Shown here in pieces: positions 53,101-60,073 of a stretch of 64,000 bases of DNA. Origin of the DNA: Lutimaribacter salitolerans (GTDB lineage Bacteria; Pseudomonadota; Alphaproteobacteria; Rhodobacterales; Rhodobacteraceae). Below the pieces are notes generated by a model. It searched no databases. It was not told the DNA's origin and saw only the letters and a list, made by a program, of their open reading frames with translations. Every line of letters begins with the position of its first letter. Positions within the stretch are counted from its first letter, which is position 1. The position numbers were made by a program, and so were the translations under genes. The stretch is taken from assembly GCF_042677865.1 (NCBI RefSeq), contig NZ_JBHUDD010000008.1, positions 12,354 to 76,353 on the forward strand, written 5' to 3'.

Positions 53101-53621
53101 GCCCGACCCGGCGCGACCTGATGGCGCTCACCGGCGTCGTGCTCGAGAACGCCGCGGACATGGCCGCCTGCTTTCCGGAGCTCTGGCCGACCCGCGAGGC
53201 CGCGAAGAAGGACGGCCAGAGGAAGGGGACAAATGACTATTATAGAGACCTCTATAATAGCAGATTGTCCCCATCCTCGGCGGAGGTGACCTATCGCCCG
53301 CAGGGTCCCGGCCATCGCGCCCGGACCGCCCGCGTCGATCTCTCCCGCATTGCCGATCCGGAAGCCTGGCTCACCAATCGCCTCGGGCCGCTCGCCAGCT
53401 TCGAGATGCGGCCGATCGTAGGCGCCGACATCGACGCCCCCGATGCCAACTGCGTCGCGCGCCTCGACGCCCTCGCATCCCGCCTGACCGCCAGCATGCA
53501 GGCAGTGCTCGACGCGCGCCGCGCTGCGCTCGAAGCGCTGTCGGCGCGGCTAGACGCCGCGAAGCCCGCCGCCCTGCGCCGCACCCACCACCCCGAACCC
53601 ACAGAGGAGATAGACGCATGA
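50130..53621 (+). CDS. giant prophage Toprim/helicase-like protein (primase-helicase)
   Basis: This 1,163-residue protein begins MSGRDWRAFDAELR. Residues 1-110 resemble the zinc-free N-terminal part of phage primases (WFDHEAGDGGGFVDLV). A Toprim domain lies at about 225-320, with the catalytic Glu in VLICEGWATG and DxD-type acidic site in LVADNDTKPD. A P-loop (VDVGLGKTSS, about 414-424) and Walker B (LLVIDEAFW, about 559-567) follow, indicating a helicase-like motor. The last 400 residues have no clear domain. An AT-rich hairpin is embedded near residues 1033-1048. It likely acts in replication of the element. Confidence 0.8.
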   Translation: MSGRDWRAFDAELRARVPELAVELLGKPTFRAGQEWRWGRKGSLAVVIGGAKAGMWFDHEAGDGGGFVDLVGRDLGLYRGDALDWTADRIGIGRRHRPTRTHPAPSFLSTNKPVSPPAQPGAETAPQTPHDDADPAVSRAEEAAACAKRIWTSARPAPDDHSYLTAKTVAPRGLRMDARGHLVVPLQDGDGRLHTVETIGPDGAKRFLAGGAKKGHFALVGAEPGPLAEPSGPVLICEGWATGASLHLATGHTVIAAMDAGNLMPVAEALRARFPAADLVLVADNDTKPDRDSNPGVEAARTVALAVDGRLAVPDSPGDANDLFCAEGPDAVAALVASAARIPPPPPTYPAPTLTPDEARASLAEAIAGFMVAIPDYWAAVEAAQEEAKTPDADRDPLDFNIVARAALPPLLGLPVDVGLGKTSSARTAIAELIAAGGLGPRKVIYAVPRHDLGAEQVAAFEALGLTTMLWKGRTASDPTDDNPDRLMCLDTEATFDALEIEHPVEQSCCKVKTGAELLLCPWFHDCGYQRQKPLAQAAQVIVCAHDSLFHMKPQAIGEVGLLVIDEAFWQSGLRGLDGKATLTQDGLEPGRTSLTCYNGKGKMDVGATADLIAARERLCKALRVTEPGPLRLGLLEAVGLTPDDCRNAATLERRRMRDAGLRPGMSPVERRKRIEAVLPPAGEPWAPPGRSATLWLILAEALENGHDVAGAELVHEMTEAGSVRALRLRWRSRMRTGWAAQAPILHLDATLRPELVQTYLPRIDIGTPVAARQPHVRVRQVTGSPTSARALTPAADAPERDRKAAATRLRDLRAWIDLRARQCHRPGQAIDLLVVGQKAAIDALRSAGLPSRVEAVHFNALSGLDRWGGIGGMVILGRTLPAPRTVELIAIALTGREPAPNPEDACWWYPMVERHIRLPGDRTAPLAMEEHADPIAEAVRWSICEGELIQAMGRGRGVNRTAATPLEINLLTDVVLPVTVDALVPWSDLRPTRRDLMALTGVVLENAADMAACFPELWPTREAAKKDGQRKGTNDYYRDLYNSRLSPSSAEVTYRPQGPGHRARTARVDLSRIADPEAWLTNRLGPLASFEMRPIVGADIDAPDANCVARLDALASRLTASMQAVLDARRAALEALSARLDAAKPAALRRTHHPEPTEEIDA
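53226..53273. repeat. 48-bp AT-rich inverted repeat inside the primase gene
   Basis: GGGGACAA (53226-53233) pairs with TTGTCCCC (53266-53273), and inside them CTATTATAGAG pairs with CTCTATAATAG, with only two bases at the centre. A 4-base mismatch lies between the two stems. The patch is strikingly AT-rich within GC-rich coding DNA, but the frame is kept open through it. It resembles a REP-type palindromic insertion that preserved the frame. Confidence 0.85.
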
Positions 53622-54145
53622 TGTTCGACAGGATGCGTGTCTACGACGCCGGGCGCTTCCACGACACGGAACTGCCCGACTGGTATCGCGAGGCCCAAAG
53701 CCTCAGCCAGTCGGAGCGCCTCGATTGGCATTGCGCGCTCGAGCGTGTTCTCGATTGCGAATACACGCTGCTGACGGAGGACTGCACGGCCAGCACCGGC
53801 CTCGAAATCCGCTTCTGGCCGAGCGAGACGAACGGCATCCTCGTTCTGATCGAGGACCCCCTCGGGCTCGTCGAGCAGGTCGTCATTTTGAACCCGACCG
53901 ACTGGCTTCCGTTCCTCTCGAGATACCTCGCACCCCTGATCGCAACCTCGACGCAGAGTGCCCTGCTGCAGATGCAGGGCAGGATCGCCAACACCCTGAT
54001 CGCATGGGCGCGCCACGGCGAAGGCAGCCATGTCGATCGCGAGACTGGCCTCAGCCGGATCGACCTCGACAACGACCGCGATCGTCGCCGTGCCCAGCAA
54101 GCCCGCGCGGCCATGGAAAGAGAGCGACAGGAGGGGCGCGCATGA
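53618..54145 (+). CDS. prophage protein of unknown function
   Basis: This 175-residue protein starts ATG-ATG at 53618-53623, the first overlapping the stop of the giant gene as ATGA. It has no recognisable domain. It is acidic early, with a Leu/Ile-rich helix-rich middle (LIEDPLGLVEQVVILNP) and a charged coiled C-terminus (DRDRRRAQQARAAMERERQ). Tight overlap with genes on both sides implies a shared early transcript. Confidence 0.7.
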   Translation: MMFDRMRVYDAGRFHDTELPDWYREAQSLSQSERLDWHCALERVLDCEYTLLTEDCTASTGLEIRFWPSETNGILVLIEDPLGLVEQVVILNPTDWLPFLSRYLAPLIATSTQSALLQMQGRIANTLIAWARHGEGSHVDRETGLSRIDLDNDRDRRRAQQARAAMERERQEGRA

Positions 54146-54351
54146 CCGGGATGCGGTTCATGCCGAAAGGCTACGGAGGCGAGCGGCGCGATCCGGATCG
54201 CGTGAAACGGGATGGCTGGAAGGAGCAGGGCGTGCTGGCTGTTTCGATTGACGACGAGCGACTGACCTGGCCCGAGAAGGAACTGGTCCGGCAACTCGGG
54301 GATCGGCTCTATGGCCAGCGACCGGGACAGCCGGAGACGACCGACGCCTGA
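54142..54351 (+). CDS. small prophage protein
   Basis: This 69-residue, mostly polar protein (MRFMPKGYGGERRDPDRVKR, VSIDDERLTWPEKELVRQLG) starts with an ATGA overlap of the previous stop. It has no known motif. The overlapping arrangement and a clean G/C third-position pattern argue for a real gene, although a long alternative frame runs over it. Confidence 0.6.
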   Translation: MTGMRFMPKGYGGERRDPDRVKRDGWKEQGVLAVSIDDERLTWPEKELVRQLGDRLYGQRPGQPETTDA

Positions 54352-54664
54352 CCGGATTCTCTGTGGACCCCGGACTCCGGACCGGGGTCCATCGGGGGTC
54401 CATGGCCTGCCCGGGGAGTTTCTGGTTCCTTTCCGGGCACTTACGTATACGGGCGGGCGAAGCGCGGGACATCGCCAGCGACAGGGCCGGATTTTTGGGA
54501 AGCCACCCGGAAGCCGGAGCCGCGCGCGCCCTGCGCAAACACCAATGAACGCTGACCTTCGGACCGGACACCGCTGGTGGCCGCTGGACCCCGCTTGGAG
54601 TCCGGCCCGGCATCCGGAGTCCGGAAGCCACCAGCATCCACCCGCCCGAGGAACCTTGCCCACC
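54352..54664. other. 313-bp region with a strong hairpin before the methyltransferase
   Basis: No gene is supported. GGACCCCGG/CCGGGGTCC (54365-54373, 54382-54390) forms a 9-bp hairpin with an 8-base loop, directly after the small prophage gene; it has no T-run. CGGACTCCGG at 54371-54380 recurs as its reverse complement CCGGAGTCCG at 54614-54623. A GTATACG-like AT patch (TACGTATACG) is near 54443. The methyltransferase frame is open through this region but the low-complexity sequence argues against coding. Confidence 0.5.
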
Positions 54665-56041
54665 ATGACGCTGAGCTTCGCCCCAGACGCGATCGAGACG
54701 TGGCCGCTGTCGCGCCTCCAGCCCTACGCGAAGAACGCGAAGGCGCATGGGGCGGACCAGGTGGCGAAGATCGCCGCCAGCATGGCGGAGTTCGGTTGGA
54801 CCGTGCCCTGCCTCGTCGGTGAGGATGGCGAGCTGATCGCGGGCCACGGCCGTGTGCTCGCCGCCACGCAGCTCGGGTTGACCGAAGCGCCGGTGATCGT
54901 GCTGGGGCACCTGACCGAGGCGCAGCGCCGGGCCTACCGGATCGCGGACAACAAGCTGACGGAACTCGGCACCTGGGACGAGGCGCTGCTGTCGGCGGAA
55001 CTGAACGACCTGCTGGCCGAGGATTTCGACCTGTCGCTGGTCGGTTTCTCCGACGGCGAACTCGACAAGCTGCTGGCCTTCGTGCCGGAGGGGGATGAAG
55101 AAGTAGGCGGCGCCGGGGGCTCAGTGCCGCCGGTGACCATCCCCGAACCGCCGCGCAACCCGGCGTCGCGCAATGGCGATCTCTGGATCCTCGGCGACCA
55201 CCGCCTGCTCTGCGGCGACAGCACGAGCCATGACGATGTGCGCCGCCTGATGAACGGCGAGCGCGCCGTGCTGTTCGCGACGGACCCCCCGTATTTGGTC
55301 GACTACGACGGCTCGAACCACCCGACCCGCAACAAGGATTGGTCTGCCTCCTACGGCACGACCTGGGACGACAGTTCGCAGGGCGCAGAGCTCTACGACG
55401 GCTTCATCGCTGCAGCCGTGGCGGAAGCCATCACCGAGGACGCCGCGTGGTACTGCTGGCACGCCTCGCGTCGCCAGGCGATGCTGGAAGCCTGCTGGGA
55501 AAAGGCAGGCGCCTTCGTGCACCAGCAGATCATCTGGGTGAAGGACCGCGGGGTTCTGACCCGCTCCCATTACCTCTGGAAACACGAGCCCTGCTTCATG
55601 GGCTGGCGCCGCCCGAACCGCCCGCCGAAGGTGGCCGAGCAGACGCTGCCATCGACCTGGGAGATGCCTTCCTTCGCCAAGGACGAGCGTCCCGACCACC
55701 CGACGCCGAAACCGCTCGACGCCTTCGGCATCCCGATGCGCCAGCACGTCGCCCGAGGCGGCCTCTGCTACGAGCCCTTTTCGGGGTCGGGTTCGCAGAT
55801 CATCGCAGGCGAGGCCAACTGCCGCCGCGTCTTCGCGATGGAAATCAGCCCGGCATATGTCGATGTCGCTGTCGAACGTTGGCAGGCCGAAACCGGCCGC
55901 GACGCGGTTCTCGACGGCGACGGACGCACCTTCGCGCAGGTGAGAACCGAGCGGCTGGGCGACGGTGCCGAAGCCCCGGCCCATACGCCGGACACGGACG
56001 CAGCCCCCGAACCTGCGCGAAAGCGCAAGACCACCGCATGA
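54665..56041 (+). CDS. ParB-domain DNA methyltransferase (prophage)
   Basis: This 458-residue protein has an N-terminal ParB-like domain (about 5-110; NAKAHGADQVAKIAASMAEFGW and the HxRV-type segment GHGRVLAATQLG). The methyltransferase follows, with catalytic DPPY at about residue 206 (ATDPPYLVDYDGS), and the SAM-binding FSGSGSQ at about 371, giving the beta order (DPPY before FxGxG). It likely methylates adenine N6 or cytosine N4 of DNA. No cognate nuclease is nearby, so it is orphan and may protect the element. The ATG at 54665 begins the conserved part. Confidence 0.9.
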   Translation: MTLSFAPDAIETWPLSRLQPYAKNAKAHGADQVAKIAASMAEFGWTVPCLVGEDGELIAGHGRVLAATQLGLTEAPVIVLGHLTEAQRRAYRIADNKLTELGTWDEALLSAELNDLLAEDFDLSLVGFSDGELDKLLAFVPEGDEEVGGAGGSVPPVTIPEPPRNPASRNGDLWILGDHRLLCGDSTSHDDVRRLMNGERAVLFATDPPYLVDYDGSNHPTRNKDWSASYGTTWDDSSQGAELYDGFIAAAVAEAITEDAAWYCWHASRRQAMLEACWEKAGAFVHQQIIWVKDRGVLTRSHYLWKHEPCFMGWRRPNRPPKVAEQTLPSTWEMPSFAKDERPDHPTPKPLDAFGIPMRQHVARGGLCYEPFSGSGSQIIAGEANCRRVFAMEISPAYVDVAVERWQAETGRDAVLDGDGRTFAQVRTERLGDGAEAPAHTPDTDAAPEPARKRKTTA

Positions 56042-56262
56042 AGCAGTCGCGCCTCATGTCGCTGGTCGAATCCGTCGCCAACGTGATCGTCGGCTACGGC
56101 GTTGCGGTCGTCACGCAGATCCTGATCTTCCCGGTCTTCGGGCTGCACACGACGCTGGCGCAGAACCTGAAGATGGGCGCCATCTTCACCATCGTGTCGA
56201 TAGCACGTTCCTTCGCCCTGCGCCGGGTGTTCGAGGCCATCCGGATGCGGAGCGCAAAATGA
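56038..56262 (+). CDS. DUF7220-like small membrane protein (prophage)
   Basis: This 74-residue protein overlaps the methyltransferase stop as ATGA. It has one or two hydrophobic helices (SVANVIVGYGVAVVTQILIF, KMGAIFTIVSIARSFALRR), matching a small phage membrane protein family. The job is unknown. Confidence 0.75.
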   Translation: MKQSRLMSLVESVANVIVGYGVAVVTQILIFPVFGLHTTLAQNLKMGAIFTIVSIARSFALRRVFEAIRMRSAK

Positions 56263-56315
56263 TCGACCGCCGCCCCGGCGGGACGGCGGCCATCGACTTA
56301 TCGGGGTCCGTTGCG

Positions 56316-56885
56316 TCAGGCGGCAGGAAGTTTGTACACGCGCCCCCGATCCTCAACCTTCTCGGAGGTCATCTCGAGCCCGAGTCTCTTCTTCAGCGCC
56401 CCGGCCATCGCGCCACGCACCGTGTGCGACTGCCAGCCCGTCGCGGCCATGATCTCCGCGATGGTCGCGCCGCCCGGCGCGCGCAGCATGGCGATCAGCG
56501 TCGCCTGCTTGGTGCCCTCGCGCGGCGTGCGCGCCTTGGGCGCGGCTGCGGGCTCGGTGGGGATGTCCTGCGAGGCCTCCGCACTCGGCGCGTCCGTCGC
56601 GCCCGCAGGCACGTTCGGGTTCTCGATCTCGATGCCGATGGCGGCGAGGCCCGCGTCGGTGGCGATCAGCGTGACGCCGTGGCCGTCGCCGGTCTCGCGC
56701 CAGACGGGCTCGCCCTTGCGCATGTCGGCGTCGACCTCCTGCAGGAAGCCCTTGACGAGCATCGCGCCGACCACCTTGGCGGCGGCGCCGCCGCGCAGGC
56801 TCTCGGGCAGCGGCAGAGCGATATGCTCGGGCCGCTGAGCGGCGGCGCTCAGGATCAGGGCTTGGGTGTCGGAAAGCTTGGTCAT
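56316..56885 (-). CDS. DUF3489 protein (prophage)
   Basis: This 189-residue protein matches DUF3489: KLSDTQALILSAAAQRPEHIALP at the start, a linker rich in Ala and Pro (residues 90-120), and the C-terminal winged-helix-like GTKQATLIAMLRAPGGATIAEIMAATGW...HTVRGAMAGALKKRLG. The last part reads as a DNA-binding helix-turn-helix, so a regulatory role is likely. It is transcribed against the flow of the head genes. Confidence 0.85.
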   Translation of the reverse strand: MTKLSDTQALILSAAAQRPEHIALPLPESLRGGAAAKVVGAMLVKGFLQEVDADMRKGEPVWRETGDGHGVTLIATDAGLAAIGIEIENPNVPAGATDAPSAEASQDIPTEPAAAPKARTPREGTKQATLIAMLRAPGGATIAEIMAATGWQSHTVRGAMAGALKKRLGLEMTSEKVEDRGRVYKLPAA

Positions 56886-56975
56886 CGTCGTCTCCCGTAT
56901 CGGGGCGCGCGGAATGCGGGCCCTTCTACGAGGCCGAGCCCGCCAGTCGGCGGGCGGGACCGGGAGCGTGTCGCC

Positions 56976-57200
56976 TTACTCGGCGTGTTCGCCTTCGTGG
57001 AATGCCATGTCGGTGATCTCGCGCAGCTTGGCGCTGTAGTGGTTCAGGGTGCCGACATGGCCCCAGTTGATCTCGTCGGGGTGGGTCTCGAAATGGTCCG
57101 CGCTCAGGGCGGCGAGCCGCTCCAGCATTGCGTCGATCTCTGTCTTCGCGGCGATGAAGGCGTCGAGGGCTTTCGTGTTGTCGGTCGCGCGGCGGGTCAT
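56976..57200 (-). CDS. small prophage protein of unknown function
   Basis: This 74-residue helical, acidic protein (LERLAALSADHFETHPDEINW, HVGTLNHYSAKLREITDMAF) has no known motif. It is preceded by AGGAGCCACC upstream and lies 90 bp after DUF3489 on the same strand. It shares a 110-bp divergent region with the terminase genes. Confidence 0.65.
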   Translation of the reverse strand: MTRRATDNTKALDAFIAAKTEIDAMLERLAALSADHFETHPDEINWGHVGTLNHYSAKLREITDMAFHEGEHAE

Positions 57201-57260
57201 CGGGGTGGCTCCTTGGTGAGTTGCATCGTCCTTCTGAACGGACGTTCGCTCCGGTCGCGC

Positions 57261-57281
57261 TGCTTATCAACTCTATAAGCA
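57261..57281. promoter_or_regulatory. inverted repeat before the terminase operon
   Basis: TGCTTAT and ATAAGCA form 7-bp arms with a 7-base centre, 31 bp before the terminase small-subunit start and about 60 bp before the divergent small gene. A nearby GAACG-GA-CGTTC (57236-57247) is a second, shorter site. They are fit for a dimeric regulator of the late operon. Confidence 0.55.
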
Positions 57282-57311
57282 CATGATTTTGAATGATAAT
57301 CGGAGACGTCG

Positions 57312-57908
57312 ATGCAGGGCATGAGCGAGCGCCAGTACGCCGCGCATGTCGGGCTGTCTCGGGGCGCGATCCAGAAGGCCAAGACCGCCGAGCGCCTGGT
57401 CCTCTATCCCGACGGCAGCATCAACGCGGCGGCCAGCGACGCGCGCCGGGCAGAAACGACGGACCCGTCCAAGACCCGCAAGCCGCCCGCGCCGAAGCTG
57501 AAGCCCGTCCCCGAGGCGGCGGTAACCGCTGTTGGCGACACGCTGCGCGAGCAGGGACTGGCCGTGCCCGCCGTCGGCGGCGGCACGACCTTCCTGCAGG
57601 CCAAGACCGCGAACGAGGTGCTGAAGGCGCAGGAGCGGCGTATCCGGCTCCAGAAGCTGAAGGGAGAGTTGATCGAGCGGGCCCGCGCGCTGGCGCTGGT
57701 GTTCCGGCTGGCGCGGGAGGAACGGGACGCGTGGGTGAACTGGCCGGCGCGCGCGGCAGCGCTGATGGCGGCCGAGCTCTCGGCCTCGTGCAGCGACGCG
57801 ACGGGCCAGCAGATCACCGTGGAGCCAGCCGCGATGCAGAAGGTCCTGGAGAAACATGTACGCGCCCACCTCGACGAACTCGCCGAGGTCCGGCCCGACT
57901 TCCGGTGA
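57312..57908 (+). CDS. phage terminase small subunit
   Basis: This 198-residue protein begins MQGMSERQYAAHVGLSRGAIQKAK, with a helix-turn-helix like Nu1-type small terminases that recognise packaging DNA. A central Pro-rich linker (45-75) leads to an amphipathic C-terminal part (KTANEVLKAQERRIRLQKLKGELIER), typical for docking to the large subunit. It overlaps the large subunit by 53 bp. Confidence 0.85.
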   Translation: MQGMSERQYAAHVGLSRGAIQKAKTAERLVLYPDGSINAAASDARRAETTDPSKTRKPPAPKLKPVPEAAVTAVGDTLREQGLAVPAVGGGTTFLQAKTANEVLKAQERRIRLQKLKGELIERARALALVFRLAREERDAWVNWPARAAALMAAELSASCSDATGQQITVEPAAMQKVLEKHVRAHLDELAEVRPDFR

Positions 57909-59862
57909 GAGCGGCGATGGCCTGACGGACTTCGACGGCGCGGGCGAGATCCTGCGCGCCTGGGGCAATGGGCTCCGGCCCGACCCGGACCTGACCGTCT
58001 CGGAATGGGCGGACCGGCACCGGATGCTCTCTGGCCGCGCCTCTGCCGAGCCCGGGCGATACCGCACGGTGCGCACGCCCTACATGCGCGAGATCATGGA
58101 CCGGCTGTCGCCCGGCGATCCCACGCAGCGGATCGTGTTCATGAAGGCCGCGCAGGTCGGGGCAACCGAGGCGGGCAACAACTGGATCGGGTTCGCCATC
58201 CACCAGGCGCCGGGCCCGATGCTCGCGGTCCAGCCAACGGTGGAACTGGCCAAGCGCAACTCGCGCCAGCGGATCGACCCGCTGATCGACGAGAGCCCGG
58301 AGCTGCGGGAGCGGGTGAAGCCCGCGCGATCCCGCGACGCCGGCAACACCATGCTGTCCAAGGAGTTCGCGGGCGGCATCCTGATCATGACGGGCGCGAA
58401 CTCGGCGGTAGGGCTTCGCTCCACGCCCGCGCGGTACATCTTCCTCGACGAGGTCGACGCCTATCCGGCCTCGGCCGACGAGGAAGGCGATCCGGTCACG
58501 CTGGCCGAGGCGCGGTCGCTGACCTTCGCCCACAGGCGCAAGGTCTTCCTGGTCTCGACGCCCACGATCCGGGGACTGAGCCGGATCGAGCGGGAATATG
58601 AGGCCAGCGATCAGCGCCGGTTCTTCGTGCCGTGCCCGCATTGCGGCCACGCACAATGGCTGAAGTTCGACCGGCTGCGGTGGCAGAAGGGCCGTCCCGA
58701 GACGGCGGAGTATCTCTGCGAGGGCTGCGAAACGCCCATCGCGGAACACCACAAGACGGCGATGCTGGAGGGGGGCGAATGGCGCGCGACCGCCACGGCC
58801 GCCGATCCGACCACGGTCGGGTATCACCTCTCGGCGCTCTATTCGCCGATCGGCTGGCTGAGCTGGGAGCGGATCGTGCGGGCATGGGACGCGGCCCAGG
58901 GGTCGGACGAGGCGATCAAGGCCTTCCGCAACACGATCCTCGGCGAGACCTGGGTCGAGACCGGAGAAGCGCCGGACTGGCAGCGGCTCTACGACCGCCG
59001 CGAGCGGTGGACGTCCGGCACTGTGCCAGCGGGCGGGCTGTTCCTGACCGCCGGGGCCGATGTCCAGAAGGACCGGATCGAAGTCGACGTCTGGGCCTGG
59101 GGCCGTGGTCTGGAAAGCTGGCTCGTCGATCACGTCGTCATCGAGGGTGGGCCCGACCGGCACAACGCCTGGTCGGAGCTGACCGCGCTGCTGGATCGAA
59201 GCTGGCCGCATGAACGCGGCGCGCATCTCAGGATCGCGCGGCTCGCCATCGATACCGGCTACGAGGCCCCGGCGGTCTATTCCTGGTCGCGGGCGCAAGG
59301 CTTCGCGCAGGTCTCGCCGGTGAAGGGCGTCGAGGGGTTCAACCGCTCGAGCCCGGTGTCGGGGCCGACCTTCGTCGACGCGACCGAGGGCGGCAAACGC
59401 CTGCGGCGCGGGGCGCGGCTCTGGACCGTGGCGGTCTCGACCTTCAAGGCCGAGACCTACCGCTTCCTGCGGCTGGCGCGGCCGACCGAGGAGGAGATGG
59501 CCGCCGGCGCGGCATTCCCGCCCGGCTCGGTGCACCTGCCGCACTGGGTCGAGAATGAATGGCTGAAGCAGTTCGTCGCCGAACAGCTGGTGACGGTGCG
59601 TACGAAACGCGGCTTCGCCCGGCTGGAATGGCAGAAGCTGCGCGAGCGCAACGAGGCGCTGGATTGCCGCGTCTACGCCCGCGCCGCCGCCTGGATCGCG
59701 GGCGCGGACCGCTGGCCCGACGAGAAATGGCGCGACCTCGAGGATCAGCTCGGGGCGGCCCCCACCGACAACGATCCCGCCGGGCAGATCAACCGGCCGG
59801 GACAGGCCCCGCAGGGCAAGCGCCGCTCCGACTGGCTCGGACGGCGCGGAGGATGGTTCTGA
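57856..59862 (+). CDS. phage terminase large subunit (GpA type)
   Basis: This 668-residue packaging motor matches GpA terminases: an N-terminal ATPase (MKAAQVGATEAGNNWIG region at about 95-111 in place of a strict P-loop; FLDEVDAYPAS as Walker B at about 195-206; SSTPTIRG-type coupling segment VSTPTIRGLSRIE), a CPHCGH...CEGC zinc motif near 255-295, and a C-terminal nuclease with acidic residues (ADVQKDRIEVDVWAWG, AIDTGYEA). It cuts and pumps DNA into the head. Confidence 0.95.
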   Translation: MYAPTSTNSPRSGPTSGESGDGLTDFDGAGEILRAWGNGLRPDPDLTVSEWADRHRMLSGRASAEPGRYRTVRTPYMREIMDRLSPGDPTQRIVFMKAAQVGATEAGNNWIGFAIHQAPGPMLAVQPTVELAKRNSRQRIDPLIDESPELRERVKPARSRDAGNTMLSKEFAGGILIMTGANSAVGLRSTPARYIFLDEVDAYPASADEEGDPVTLAEARSLTFAHRRKVFLVSTPTIRGLSRIEREYEASDQRRFFVPCPHCGHAQWLKFDRLRWQKGRPETAEYLCEGCETPIAEHHKTAMLEGGEWRATATAADPTTVGYHLSALYSPIGWLSWERIVRAWDAAQGSDEAIKAFRNTILGETWVETGEAPDWQRLYDRRERWTSGTVPAGGLFLTAGADVQKDRIEVDVWAWGRGLESWLVDHVVIEGGPDRHNAWSELTALLDRSWPHERGAHLRIARLAIDTGYEAPAVYSWSRAQGFAQVSPVKGVEGFNRSSPVSGPTFVDATEGGKRLRRGARLWTVAVSTFKAETYRFLRLARPTEEEMAAGAAFPPGSVHLPHWVENEWLKQFVAEQLVTVRTKRGFARLEWQKLRERNEALDCRVYARAAAWIAGADRWPDEKWRDLEDQLGAAPTDNDPAGQINRPGQAPQGKRRSDWLGRRGGWF

Positions 59863-59863
59863 C

Positions 59864-60073
59864 ATGACCGACTGGACGGAAACCGAACTCTCGGCGCTGC
59901 GCCGGGCCTATGCCAGCGGCACGACCCGCGTCAGCTATGACGGCAAGTCCGTGGATTACGGCTCGGCCGAGGACCTGCTCGCCCGCATCCGCACCATCGA
60001 GCGCGCCATCGCGGGCGTCAGCCGACCGCTGCCGGTGGCCGGGCTCGCGGGCTTTTCGCGCGGGGATCGCTGA
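59864..60073 (+). CDS. gpW-like head-tail joining protein
   Basis: This 69-residue protein (MTDWTETELSALRRAYASG, ARIRTIERAIAG) has the size, helix pattern and position between terminase and portal of lambda gpW-like connectors. It is two bases after the terminase stop and overlaps the portal as TGATG. Confidence 0.8.
   Translation: MTDWTETELSALRRAYASGTTRVSYDGKSVDYGSAEDLLARIRTIERAIAGVSRPLPVAGLAGFSRGDR

Noticed and set aside
50472..53315. A 947-codon minus-strand frame opposite the giant primase gene
   Set aside because: The sense gene has Toprim and P-loop motifs; the antisense frame has none and an abnormal Arg/His-rich composition.
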